Shown piece by piece: positions 32,614-41,869 of a stretch of DNA of 64,000 nucleotides (position 1 is its first letter; every line of letters begins with the position of its first letter). Under the pieces are notes generated by a model that worked only from the letters and a program-made list of their open reading frames with translations, had not been told where the DNA came from and searched no databases. Origin of the DNA: Leptospira perolatii (lineage in GTDB: Bacteria; Spirochaetota; Leptospiria; Leptospirales; Leptospiraceae); contig NZ_NPDZ01000001.1 in the NCBI RefSeq assembly GCF_002811875.1, positions 620,001 to 684,000 of the forward strand, read 5' to 3'. Position numbers and translations under genes: made by a program.

Positions 32614-35600
32614 CTATTCATTTTGTTGCCTATATACACGAACTGGAACTCCATTCTTACCCGCGCTTACGTACAGATAATTCACACCACCCACTGGAAC
32701 AGAAGTAGCAGAGAAGATCTGTTTGATATTCGTAGCGTCTCCCAGTCCGTTTCCTCCGATTTTTGTCCAGGAAGAAGAAGAGGATCCTGGGTTGGTGTCA
32801 CCAGTCCTCCAAACCTGGATTCCGGTAGTCGGGTTATCGAATCCTACATACAGGTATGCGCCGTTCTTGACCACCATGGTGATCGTTCTGTTGGTATCTT
32901 CCCCAAAGTTGGTGTTTCCGGTTCCGTCATCTCCAACCACAGACCAGTCACCTGCGTCGCATGTATCCGTGCCTCCGCTCGTTTCTGGTACGCATTTCCA
33001 AAGCTGAGCCCTTCGGTTTGTATCAGTTCCGTCTGTACAGCCTGCAATTGTAGTAATGCCTGTTCGGAAGGTAGTCGCAGTGGACTGGGTTACTTGGCAG
33101 GTAGTCCTTGTCACATACAAGTTTCCGTTGTACTGAGCAAACATTGAGAATGCTTTATCTCCTGGAATCAAATCGAAGAACTTCGTGAGTTCCAAAGAGT
33201 AGCGATTTGAAGTTCCGGGGGAAGAGTTGTACCATTTAGCATTTGTCCTTGGTCCCACTTCCGTCCAGTTTGTGCAGGTGTTTATCGCCGAACAAGCCGT
33301 AGTTGGATCTGCGCCTGTGGAGCGGATAATCGATCCGTTGTGATCTAGTTTATGGTGTCCGCCGTTTGCAGCATAAATAAAGTTCCGGAACACAAAGATG
33401 GAATCTACCCCAATATAGTAACCCCAGTTCGGACTTGTGTTATCCGTACCAGCTGATCCTCCTCCAAAGAACGACAAGAAGTCGATTCTCACTCTTCTTC
33501 CTTTGGTTCCGTCGTTAGCGTCGCAGCTAGTGCCAATCGTACAATTCCCAGTTCCGGAATCCGCAGAATTGAAAGTAACGAATCCGAAGTCAGGTGCGTT
33601 GGATTCTCCGGTATTCTCTTTCGCAAATCCTACAAATACTCGGTTATTTAGTACTCCGATGGAAGAAGTTCCAGCGGTCACGGTTCCAGTGATCGTTCCC
33701 AAATCGATGTATTTGAAATCTAAGCTGGAATCTATATCGGAGCTATAATACAGATAATCGAAATTTTGACCAGAACGAGCGGCCGCGATGAATATATTCG
33801 GAGTGCTGCCTAACATTCCAGTCGCGAACACTCCTCTTCCATCCTCGTTATCCGGCCCGCATCCAGTAGAAAGGTTCGCGTTGTTTTGAGTACAACCTGA
33901 GTGTCCCAAAGTAACATAAGGTGGCACAGTAATAGAACCGTCTCGAGTGGTTGCAGTGTTTCCGCTCGTTCCAGAGTTAGAATTATCAGTGTCTTTTGCA
34001 AAGGTGAATTGAATCGACTCAGGAGAAGATCCGTCATACTGGAATCTTGTAGCCGCATTACCCAGAACATTCGGACCGATATAGATCTTACCGTTGTAAT
34101 CAGTTAGATATCCAAAGGAGGAATTATCTGCGAACGGATCCGTGCTGATCGGCCCATCATTGAAATTCACTGGGGAACTTCCGCAGCCTAAGAATGTAGC
34201 CCTATCTCTTGGAGATGATTGCACATTTTCAGAATCCGCCGAATCCCGGAGAGATCCAAAGGTGGAGTTATCAAATCCGTCTCCGTCCAGACCGTTTGCA
34301 ACTGTGACTTGGTACTGGGCACCTGATTGCAGCAAGCTATGAGACAAACACACCTTAGAAGTATCCGCAGCCGCTCCACCGCAAACAGTTCCATCCAAAA
34401 TTCTTGCCTGGGTAATATCTCCCAAATTCGAAGTTCCAGAGAGTTTGAATCTCTTGGCACACTGGATCGCAGAAGTACATTCCGCAGAGCCATCGACGTT
34501 ATTTCCGACCTTCACAGGTTTAGAGAAGTTAACGATTACTTGAGATGTGGACGAACAAGAAGCAGAGCTTACTTTTAGCTGTTCCAATCCCACAAAATCA
34601 GCGTTATTCGGACAACCCAAGGAGTTCGGGCTTGGAGCCAAATCTTGGATGCCGATCTTATTTACGACCAACGTATAATTCGTTCCTGAATTTTGAGAAG
34701 ATCCTAAAGTCAGAGTGTACACGGAACCGGTTCCACTAACGGAGGACACCGAAATCGCGGAACTAGAAGAGAAGTTACTATTGTTCGAGCAAGTACCGGT
34801 CATTCCCGAAGTAAGAACAACTTTATAATTCGAAGCAGTGGTTGCTTGGGTAGAATTCACCGGTTCCGAGAAAGTTACTTTGATTGTTGTCGGAGTTAAA
34901 GACACGACGTTTGTAACTGTCGGAGCAGTCGTATCCAGGGTCGCTACCGTCAATACGGTACTTCCAGTAATGGATCCAAAAGTCGCGGTGATCGTACTTG
35001 TTCCCGCGATCACACCTGTAGCTCGACCCTGGGTTCCGGGAGCATTACTGATCGTAGCGACTCCGTTACTGCTCGGAGACCAAGTTACCTGAGTAGTCAA
35101 ATCATTGGTGGTAGAATCGGTGTAGGTACCAGTTGCGCTAAAGTCTTGGGTCTGGCTTGTAAAGATCGATGGGTTGGTTGGTGAAACTGCAATTGAGACC
35201 AACTCTTTCGCCGTCACTTGTAGTTGAGTGCTTCCTGTTACTGTTCCCAATTGAGCAGAGATTGTAGTGGTTCCGACCGCTTTGGAACTAGCAACTCCTC
35301 TGGTTGGATCTGCATTGCTGATTTCCGCAGTTGCGGTGCTACTAGAATCCCAAGTGACTTGAGTAGTAATATCGAGAGTGTTATTATCCGAATAGGTTCC
35401 CATTGCAGTATAAGGTTTTGTTAAACCTTTGGCAACACTCGCGTTGATCGGAGTCACTTGAATGCTGTCTAATTCTGCTGCGGTGACTGTTACAAGAGTA
35501 CTCGGACTCTCTACGGATCCTAGCTTCGCTTTGATTTGAGCAGTGCCTAGTACTAAAGCAGTTAATTTTCCTTTCGTGCCAGGATCATTGCTAATCTGAG

Positions 35601-37539
35601 CATTCGTAGTGTCCGTAGATGACCAAGTAACTTGATCAGTGATAGTCGGAGTACTTCCGTCGGTGTAGTGGCCCGTTGCGGTAAAGTTTTGATTTCTGCC
35701 TTTGGCGATACTTAGAGTAGGAGAAGGTGCAATCGTGATGTCCAAAAGCTCTTCTGTTGTAACCGTAAGTACACTAATAGGAGAAGTGACTGAGCCTAAA
35801 GTAGCTGTGATGTTCGTAGCACCTACGATCTTGGTTGTAGCAATTCCTTCAGAGCCGCCTGCGTTGCTGATTTCCGCTACGCTTTGATTCGAGGAATTCC
35901 AAGTAACTAGAGTAGTCAAAGTCTGAGTGGAAGTATCCGAATAGGTTCCGGTTGCAGAGAAGGTTTTTGTTAAACCTTTCGCTACACTTGGATTCGTAGG
36001 ATCTACTTGTATCGAAACTAGAATCGGAGCGGCTACTATGATATCCGCAAAGCCGCTGTTTGCTCCGAGTGTAGCTGTTATCCTTGCAGTGCCAGTGCTT
36101 CCGTTATTAGGAGAATTAACTCTTTTCTTAGGTCCGGCAGTTAAGACTCCTAATTGTAAAATAGAAGAACTCGAGGTGTTCCAAGATACTTGGTCCGAAA
36201 CGTTTTGATTTGTGCCATCCGAAAAAATTGCGGTCGCGGTCACTAACGTATTGGTTCCTTTTGGAATTGAAGAATCATCCGCATGTACTTCTATTGAATC
36301 GATTACCGCAGCTGTGACAGTGAATGTGACACTAGCGGAAATTCCACCGATCTCTGCTTGGACGCTAGTACTTCCTACCTTTTTTGCGGTAGCGCGACCG
36401 TGCAGACCTGCACCGTTTGCTACATCTACAACCAAGTCGTCACCGCTCGACCAAGTAACTTGGTCGGTAATAGGTGTGGTAGTACCGTCGGACATATTTC
36501 CGGTAGCGATCATATTTTCGATTCTACCTTTCGCAATGCTTGGTGCAGCGGGAGTAATCGTGATCGTTTCCAATACTGCCGGAGTTACGGTTACATTAGT
36601 TTGATTGCTGACCGTGCCCAGAGTTGCAATTACCTCGGTTCCACCTTCGGACTGAGTAGACAAGAATCCAGAAGTAGAGATTGTCGCGATTCCACCATTT
36701 CCAGTACTCCATGTTACAGAACCAGTAATATCCACATTTGAGTTGTCACTATAAGTTCCGGTCGCGGTGTACTGTTGTTTTTTCCCCAATGGAAGCGATT
36801 TGTTTGTCGGAGTGACTGCGAGCGAAACCAAAGTAGCTGTACTGACGGTAATAGGTAAGAGTGCGGTGAAGCCGTGGTACTTTGCACGTATTTGAGTAGA
36901 GCCTGCATCAACTGCAGTTACCAATCCATTTGAATCGACTGTGGCTTTACTCGAATCCAGAGTGTCCCATTGAGCTGCTGGATCCGTAGTCAGATTCTGG
37001 TTTGTCCCATCCGCAAAATTCCCGGTGAGAGTACATTGCCTAGTAATTCCTTTGGGAAGGTTCCCTGTCTCTGCGCAGGTAAGATTCGTACCGATCAAAG
37101 GAGCAGGTGTGACAGTCAGTGTAAACTGTGCAGTCTTCCCCTGGAATTCGATTTTTACTTTCGCAACACCTACTGCTTTTCCCTTCGCATTTGCCTTGGA
37201 AACAAATTCGATGATATTTGCGTCTGAGGAAGACCAACTTGCTTCAGTTGTAATGTCTTGATTTGTGCCGTCGGAATAAATGGCTGTTGCTTTGAGAGAA
37301 AGAGTCGTAGTTTTCGCAAAGCTATCTGCAGTGGAAGAAATCTCTATTCTTGAAAGTTCTGGCGGATTGTCTCCACCCGGTAAAAACATTAAGGACTTAC
37401 CGCCTCCTTTTTTGCCCGCTGCAAGTCCGGCGGCGACCGTGAAGAGAGGCCAAGCCATACAGTTTTGTAAAGTTCCTAATAAGATGATGGAGCAAATAAC
37501 TTTTTTTACGGAATAAACAGAATGAATGCGCGTGATCAT
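32614..37539 (-). CDS. LigB-like lipoprotein with nine bacterial Ig-like repeats
   Basis: 1641 aa. The signal peptide ends GTLQNC, and the mature start MAWPLFTVAAGLAAGKKGG closely resembles that of Leptospira LigA/LigB. Nine ~85-95-residue Big_2-type Ig repeats follow (~55-875), each with YSDGT/YSDN, W-S-S and VTPA landmarks and, in most, a SIAKG/SVAKG start. A further Ig-like domain (TAPTVTNVVSL, ~875-990) leads to a ~650-residue non-repeat C-terminus rich in YLYVG/NGKIYIG strands and Cys. LigB has 12 Big domains and a ~770-residue C-terminus, so this is shorter. Lig proteins are surface adhesins for host matrix and complement factors; that role here is inferred. Confidence 0.88.
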   Translation of the reverse strand: MITRIHSVYSVKKVICSIILLGTLQNCMAWPLFTVAAGLAAGKKGGGKSLMFLPGGDNPPELSRIEISSTADSFAKTTTLSLKATAIYSDGTNQDITTEASWSSSDANIIEFVSKANAKGKAVGVAKVKIEFQGKTAQFTLTVTPAPLIGTNLTCAETGNLPKGITRQCTLTGNFADGTNQNLTTDPAAQWDTLDSSKATVDSNGLVTAVDAGSTQIRAKYHGFTALLPITVSTATLVSLAVTPTNKSLPLGKKQQYTATGTYSDNSNVDITGSVTWSTGNGGIATISTSGFLSTQSEGGTEVIATLGTVSNQTNVTVTPAVLETITITPAAPSIAKGRIENMIATGNMSDGTTTPITDQVTWSSGDDLVVDVANGAGLHGRATAKKVGSTSVQAEIGGISASVTFTVTAAVIDSIEVHADDSSIPKGTNTLVTATAIFSDGTNQNVSDQVSWNTSSSSILQLGVLTAGPKKRVNSPNNGSTGTARITATLGANSGFADIIVAAPILVSIQVDPTNPSVAKGLTKTFSATGTYSDTSTQTLTTLVTWNSSNQSVAEISNAGGSEGIATTKIVGATNITATLGSVTSPISVLTVTTEELLDITIAPSPTLSIAKGRNQNFTATGHYTDGSTPTITDQVTWSSTDTTNAQISNDPGTKGKLTALVLGTAQIKAKLGSVESPSTLVTVTAAELDSIQVTPINASVAKGLTKPYTAMGTYSDNNTLDITTQVTWDSSSTATAEISNADPTRGVASSKAVGTTTISAQLGTVTGSTQLQVTAKELVSIAVSPTNPSIFTSQTQDFSATGTYTDSTTNDLTTQVTWSPSSNGVATISNAPGTQGRATGVIAGTSTITATFGSITGSTVLTVATLDTTAPTVTNVVSLTPTTIKVTFSEPVNSTQATTASNYKVVLTSGMTGTCSNNSNFSSSSAISVSSVSGTGSVYTLTLGSSQNSGTNYTLVVNKIGIQDLAPSPNSLGCPNNADFVGLEQLKVSSASCSSTSQVIVNFSKPVKVGNNVDGSAECTSAIQCAKRFKLSGTSNLGDITQARILDGTVCGGAAADTSKVCLSHSLLQSGAQYQVTVANGLDGDGFDNSTFGSLRDSADSENVQSSPRDRATFLGCGSSPVNFNDGPISTDPFADNSSFGYLTDYNGKIYIGPNVLGNAATRFQYDGSSPESIQFTFAKDTDNSNSGTSGNTATTRDGSITVPPYVTLGHSGCTQNNANLSTGCGPDNEDGRGVFATGMLGSTPNIFIAAARSGQNFDYLYYSSDIDSSLDFKYIDLGTITGTVTAGTSSIGVLNNRVFVGFAKENTGESNAPDFGFVTFNSADSGTGNCTIGTSCDANDGTKGRRVRIDFLSFFGGGSAGTDNTSPNWGYYIGVDSIFVFRNFIYAANGGHHKLDHNGSIIRSTGADPTTACSAINTCTNWTEVGPRTNAKWYNSSPGTSNRYSLELTKFFDLIPGDKAFSMFAQYNGNLYVTRTTCQVTQSTATTFRTGITTIAGCTDGTDTNRRAQLWKCVPETSGGTDTCDAGDWSVVGDDGTGNTNFGEDTNRTITMVVKNGAYLYVGFDNPTTGIQVWRTGDTNPGSSSSSWTKIGGNGLGDATNIKQIFSATSVPVGGVNYLYVSAGKNGVPVRVYRQQNE

Positions 37540-37965
37540 AGAGGAACTCTTTTTGTGAAAATGATAGCTGATTAGCGATCAATATATCGGAAGACTCTCG
37601 TTTGTCAATGGGGATTAAATATTAATAAATTGACATACACTTTCGTCGTGATGAGAGAGAAAACGTAAGTCGCATTTAAGAAAAAAATAATGTAAAAGGA
37701 TTATTTCGAACCAAATACGAATTATCGCTTATAGTCAGTTTGGTGTTAGTCGAAGTAGTAGTTTCAAAACTACTACCTTTGTTCATCTCTTACAGGATGG
37801 CTCTGCGATGTGCAACGGACTGCAGTGCAATTGTAATCCAAATCTTTGCTTAAGTTTAAAGCACTCAAAACAAAGAAGAAACGCTAATGCAAAAAGTCTA
37901 AGTCAGTTTTCAAGAAATGAAATTTGTGTGATTGGGAAAGAGATCTGAGGCTCTGGAGATATTTA
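37540..37965. other. Intergenic region upstream of the LigB-like gene
   Basis: 426 bp. Holds the minus-strand promoter at 37581-37608 and otherwise AT-rich sequence without a supported gene. A ~90-bp leader separates the promoter from the start codon. Confidence 0.5.
37581..37608 (-). promoter_or_regulatory. Sigma70-type promoter of the LigB-like gene
   Basis: On the minus strand TTGACA (37603-37608), 16-bp spacer and TATATT (37581-37586), about 40 bp before the ATG at 37539. The Shine-Dalgarno of the gene is weak (aaagag). Confidence 0.6.
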
Positions 37966-38283
37966 CTATTTTTTGCAATACACTTCTACAGTCTTCGTAG
38001 TATAAACTCCGCCGATCAGTACATGCATTAGAGCGTCGCGAAAACTAGTGATCATTTTCACTTCGGGAGTTCCGCTGGGACAAGAAATATCGGGAGCCGA
38101 TTCCGAAGGGTAAATTCCTACAAGATAGCTGCCTTGTCTAAAGGTGCGATCAGGCGAAAAAGTCTGCTCCTTTGAAACAGAATCAGGAGTTCCGGATTCT
38201 TTGTGCACAACAACTGTGGTATGGCAATTCAGTGTCAATATGAGGCAAGAGAATAGTGCTAGTGTTTTACTTAAGGATAACAT
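37966..38283 (-). CDS. Bor-like lipoprotein B2
   Basis: 105 aa. Signal and lipobox LILTLNC, then HTTVVVHKES and SYLVGIYPSESAPDISCPSG, ending HVLIGGVYTTKTVEVYC. The HTTVVV start and the Y-T-x-x-x-V-x-V-Y-C end match the Bor family better than B1 does. GGAGGTAGA precedes the ATG exactly as in B1, and the gene overlaps A2 by the same 13 nt. Last gene of a three-gene overlapping unit. Confidence 0.82.
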   Translation of the reverse strand: MLSLSKTLALFSCLILTLNCHTTVVVHKESGTPDSVSKEQTFSPDRTFRQGSYLVGIYPSESAPDISCPSGTPEVKMITSFRDALMHVLIGGVYTTKTVEVYCKK

Positions 38284-38651
38284 TCTACCTCCAAGGTTTG
38301 CGGAGAATAGATTCCGAGGCTAAGTTGTTCATACAATCCATCGGAAAAAGAAGTGTACTGATGCACTACCTTAGGCCCTTCGGGGCAATAATTCGCAGTA
38401 TCCAGGACCCTCGCTGCAGGATAGAAACCCATTAAGTAATAGGTTTGTTGCACCTTGTGCACTTGTCCTTTTTGTTCCGTGATCGAATTCCTAAGTTCTA
38501 ATGCTTTTTTGCACTCTCTGGAACTAGGATAAATCTTACAAGACTCAGGCGGGGCCTGAGCGTATCTAACCCATGCGTGTCTGCAGTTACCGAAAAACAT
38601 TACTAGAAAAATCGGTAGTGCGAAGATTGCATGCTTCTTACTATTCCGCAA
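38271..38651 (-). CDS. Bor-like lipoprotein A2
   Basis: 126 aa. Signal ends FFGNC; then RHAWVRYAQAPPESCKIYPS, SRECKKALELRN, and YYLMGFYPAARVLDTANYC, ending SLGIYSPQTLEVECYP. Paralogue of A1 with the linker diverged. It overlaps both neighbours (11 nt with the 38641 gene, 13 nt with B2), which indicates tight co-translation. Confidence 0.82.
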   Translation of the reverse strand: MRNSKKHAIFALPIFLVMFFGNCRHAWVRYAQAPPESCKIYPSSRECKKALELRNSITEQKGQVHKVQQTYYLMGFYPAARVLDTANYCPEGPKVVHQYTSFSDGLYEQLSLGIYSPQTLEVECYP

Positions 38652-39246
38652 TTTCCTCTCCCCAAGATAATAAGACGAAAGGATCTCCTCTGCCGTTTCT
38701 TTGGATCGATGAAAATACTCGATAAGAGATCGGTTCTATACCTGGACTATGTTCCTTCGTGAGTACAATCGCATAGTCTCCTTTGCGGATCGGGTTGATC
38801 TCCGTTTCACAAAAGATCATTCCTTGCATTGGCTTTTGAATACATGGGAATCTCTCATCCATCCACCAGCTCTTCTTTACTAGATAAGCGACCAAACCTG
38901 AGTGATCCGTGGAGATCTCCATTCTAAACTTGATATTCTCTGCGACTTTCAGCCTGAATCTATATTCGAGGCTATTCTCGCTTAGTTTACCGTCGATACT
39001 TGCTTGGTAAGGAGAGAATTCTGCCTGGGGAACTTTTTGAAACTGCAAAGGTTCCGAAATAGAAGCCTGCTTACAATGAAAAAGCAGGAACAAAATGAAT
39101 CCACAGATTGAAACTAGGAAGGTTCTTGTTAAAAAAATTGGCCGAATCTTTCCACGGAAATCGGATCCTTTCCGAGATGAAAATGGCTGGTCTGCTGGAT
39201 CCAATTTTTTTGAGTCAAGTTCGCTTTGTTTATCTTTTGGTGCCAC
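38641..39246 (-). CDS. Hypothetical membrane-anchored or lipoprotein, first gene of the A2-B2 unit
   Basis: 201 aa from GTG 39246 (GGAAAG ~7 nt upstream). About 45 charged residues precede one hydrophobic segment (FLVSICGFILFLLFHC) that ends in a lipobox-like Cys, an unusually late position; either the true start is downstream or it is a signal-anchored protein. The mature part looks beta-rich (YRFRLKVAENIKFRMEISTD, GDYAIVLTKEHS), reminiscent of small pre-peptidase-type domains, with a Cys pair. No locus-1 counterpart precedes A1; the LigB-like gene takes that place. Confidence 0.65.
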   Translation of the reverse strand: MAPKDKQSELDSKKLDPADQPFSSRKGSDFRGKIRPIFLTRTFLVSICGFILFLLFHCKQASISEPLQFQKVPQAEFSPYQASIDGKLSENSLEYRFRLKVAENIKFRMEISTDHSGLVAYLVKKSWWMDERFPCIQKPMQGMIFCETEINPIRKGDYAIVLTKEHSPGIEPISYRVFSSIQRNGRGDPFVLLSWGEEIAE

Positions 39247-39576
39247 GCAATACTTTCCTTATAAGACGATGTATTCTTCGGCAGTATTTCAAAAAATATT
39301 AACTTTGATTCTAAGGATTTTAATGCCGAAATCGTGCCTTACATTCTGACATTGTTAAGAGACAAAAGAAAATATTGAACGTTAGTCGTTGTTGCCCTGA
39401 CAACAGTTAAATCTATTTTATTGCCCGAGCAATATTCTGGTTTATTAGCAAAAAAGGCTTTGGTCCGATGTTCTCAAATTTGAACCAGCCACTAAACTCG
39501 GATTAACTCTAATTCTACACCAAACGCCCAAATAATTTGTTTGCCTAAATACAGGAGTGACCGCTTTACTAAAACT
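39247..39576. other. Intergenic region between divergent genes
   Basis: 330 bp, AT-rich. It must carry promoters for the A2-B2 unit and the dioxygenase gene; I see no strong motif. A TTG at 39541 opens the dioxygenase frame 12 codons early but lacks a ribosome-binding site. Confidence 0.4.
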
Positions 39577-40347
39577 ATGATGCCCGTACTTTTTATTGGT
39601 CATGGCTCCCCGATGAATGCGACTCAAAAAAATTCTTATACAAAGAATTTGGAAAACCTTGTGTCGAAGTTGAAAGAGCCAAAAGCGATTCTTGTCATTT
39701 CTGCGCATTGGCAGAGTCGCGGGACCTTCGTAACTTCGGCAAAAGCGCCGGAGCAGATTTATGACTTTTATGGATTTCCTAAAGAGCTTTATGAGATAGA
39801 GTACCACCCTCCGGGCAATCCTGAGTTGGCAAAAGAAATTGCAGAATTCCTAAAGCACGATGGTGCCTTGACCACGGAAGAATGGGGACTGGATCACGGA
39901 GCTTGGGCTGTCTTGCTACATATTTATCCGAAAGCAGAGATTCCTGTTTTGCAACTGAGCATGGATATAAATCTGAGCCCTGAAGAAAAAATGGAAATCG
40001 GAAGCAAATTGCACGAACTCAGAAAGAAGGATGTATTGATTTTAGGTAGCGGAAATATAGTCCATAATCTGAGATTGGCCGACTTTCATCACCCGGAAAT
40101 TCCTCCTTACGAATGGGCAATCGAGTTTGACAGATATGTTCGGGAAGCTTTAATTGAAAGAAATGATTTAGCTATTTTAGAATATTCTAAAGTAGGAGAG
40201 GCTGCAAAATTATCCGTACCTACGACCGAACACTTCGATCCTATTTTTTACGTTTTGGGGTCAATGGGAAGGGACGAAAAAATCGAATTCATACACGAAG
40301 GGTTCGAGCATAAATCGATTTCGATGAGAAGCTTTATGAGCATTTAA
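39577..40347 (+). CDS. DODA-type extradiol dioxygenase (YgiD-like)
   Basis: 256 aa from ATG 39577. The family begins with MMPVLFIGHGSPMNA, which supports this start, although AGGAG lies a long 18 nt upstream. Zinc/iron ligands by family pattern: FIGHGSP, SAHWQSRGTFV, LDHGAWAVLLHIYP and the late PTTEHFDPIFYVLG. E. coli YgiD is a zinc-dependent DOPA 4,5-dioxygenase; the natural substrate in Leptospira is unknown. Cytoplasmic. It converges with the HTTM gene. Confidence 0.9.
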   Translation: MMPVLFIGHGSPMNATQKNSYTKNLENLVSKLKEPKAILVISAHWQSRGTFVTSAKAPEQIYDFYGFPKELYEIEYHPPGNPELAKEIAEFLKHDGALTTEEWGLDHGAWAVLLHIYPKAEIPVLQLSMDINLSPEEKMEIGSKLHELRKKDVLILGSGNIVHNLRLADFHHPEIPPYEWAIEFDRYVREALIERNDLAILEYSKVGEAAKLSVPTTEHFDPIFYVLGSMGRDEKIEFIHEGFEHKSISMRSFMSI

Positions 40348-40369
40348 CTCTGAGGCATTTTTAGATAGC

Positions 40370-41869
40370 TTAGTCTTCCGGAAGGATCCAATCTTTATGC
40401 AAAAATCCTTCTTCTACCTTCATTAAGTCCCTCTTTGGATCGATAAAAATCCTGCTTCTTTTTCCGTTCAAGGAAACGGTAACATCTGCGAAAACGGCAA
40501 CCGAATCGCCGGTTCTTTCCATTTCGAGTTTTCCGATATAGTGAGCGAATTGCAGGATCAGATCCGGCTGTGTGCTCATCATTGTTTTTTGCATTTCGGA
40601 CAGATACGTTTCCGGAAGAACGAACTGTTGTTCGCCTGTTCTTAGGTTTAAAACTCTAAACGATGCAATTCCATTTTTTTGGATCAGCATGATATGCCAT
40701 GCAAATCGAAATCCCTGTTCGGTCCAAAGATGATTTCCAGGGTAAAGAAAGTGACGGACCGGAAGAAATAACTGAAGCGATACGTAGGAAATCCAAAATC
40801 CTGCAGCTAATCTCGGTGGGAAAGAAAGCAGATGCGGGAGGCGAGAACTCAGATTATGGCCCCAAGCATTCAGATTTTCGAATACACTTAAAATCTTAAG
40901 TATTAGTTTTCCAAAACGGTATCTAATTCTAAACGGAAGTTTTTCCCAGACAAAATAAAATAAATTCCTTGGTCCACCGTAAGGGAATAGCACTCTTCTT
41001 TTTAAGAAATTTCGCAGTTTCAAGGGCCAAGAAGGGGATAGAAATAAGGTGGCATTGCAAATCATCACCCAAGGGAACATTCCGATTGGGAAGAGTCTCC
41101 AAGTGATCAAATGAAAGATCAGAACCAGGCTATATCCGAAAAGCTTAAACCGTTTACTTAAAAGTAAAAAGGGGACAAATAGATCAAAAAACAAACCGAG
41201 ATAACTGAATAAATATCCGGCAATTGGCATTGAAAAGAAGCTACCCAAAATCGGAAAATCAGTGTTTCGCAGGAGCCAAATCCTGAGTGGTTGAGCTTGA
41301 AATAACCAGTCCGGAACAATCTTTGCTAAACCTCCGAAAAAATATACGCATCCGATTTGGAATCTCAGAATCCAAAGTCCCCAGGTAGGAATTCTTGGAA
41401 CTGTCCATCTACCTTGACGAAACGATTCCAAAAAGTGAGAGACAGATAGACTTTTATCCGCAGGTATCCAGAAAAGGATCCAGAGAAGAAGCGCGATCAA
41501 GTAGTAGTGGTTTAAATATACTGTTACATCTATTAAATTAAAATAAACAAACCCGAAGAAATAAATTACGATACAAGCTCGATAAAGAACTCCAAGAGCG
41601 ATTCCGATCGAACACAAAGCTAATAAAAAGAACAGTGGATAGAGTAACCAAGCCGGTAAAACATGTACCCAGGAGAATCCAAAAAACTTAAAGTGAAACG
41701 ATGGATTCAAAAAGTATTTCGGCAACCATCCGTAGACAAGATATCTAAGAGTGAGAATCAGTAATAGAATTCCGAAAACGAATCTATAAATTCCTACCGA
41801 CCAGGCAGGAGAAGTTCCCTTTAGATGTAGCTTTGATTTTTGGATAAAAGATTTTATTGCTTCGATCAT
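40370..41869 (-). CDS. HTTM-domain protein, vitamin K-dependent gamma-carboxylase-like
   Basis: 499 aa. The ATG at 41869 overlaps the dprA stop (ATGA) and has GGAG 8 nt upstream. Multiple membrane spans in the first ~300 residues, with VYFFGGLAKIVPDW aligning with the catalytic-Lys region of gamma-glutamyl carboxylase (human AGLKKLDADW), and a lumen-type C-terminal domain. VKGC homologues in Leptospira are a published case of transfer from animals, with altered activity. Whether this one carboxylates, epoxidises vitamin K or does something else cannot be told. The Lys equivalent to the human base is present. Confidence 0.85.
   Translation of the reverse strand: MIEAIKSFIQKSKLHLKGTSPAWSVGIYRFVFGILLLILTLRYLVYGWLPKYFLNPSFHFKFFGFSWVHVLPAWLLYPLFFLLALCSIGIALGVLYRACIVIYFFGFVYFNLIDVTVYLNHYYLIALLLWILFWIPADKSLSVSHFLESFRQGRWTVPRIPTWGLWILRFQIGCVYFFGGLAKIVPDWLFQAQPLRIWLLRNTDFPILGSFFSMPIAGYLFSYLGLFFDLFVPFLLLSKRFKLFGYSLVLIFHLITWRLFPIGMFPWVMICNATLFLSPSWPLKLRNFLKRRVLFPYGGPRNLFYFVWEKLPFRIRYRFGKLILKILSVFENLNAWGHNLSSRLPHLLSFPPRLAAGFWISYVSLQLFLPVRHFLYPGNHLWTEQGFRFAWHIMLIQKNGIASFRVLNLRTGEQQFVLPETYLSEMQKTMMSTQPDLILQFAHYIGKLEMERTGDSVAVFADVTVSLNGKRSRIFIDPKRDLMKVEEGFLHKDWILPED

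Noticed and set aside
32700..37500. Many plus-strand frames opposite the LigB-like gene
   Set aside because: Antisense shadows of the repetitive Ig domains; none has a start signal or recognisable product.
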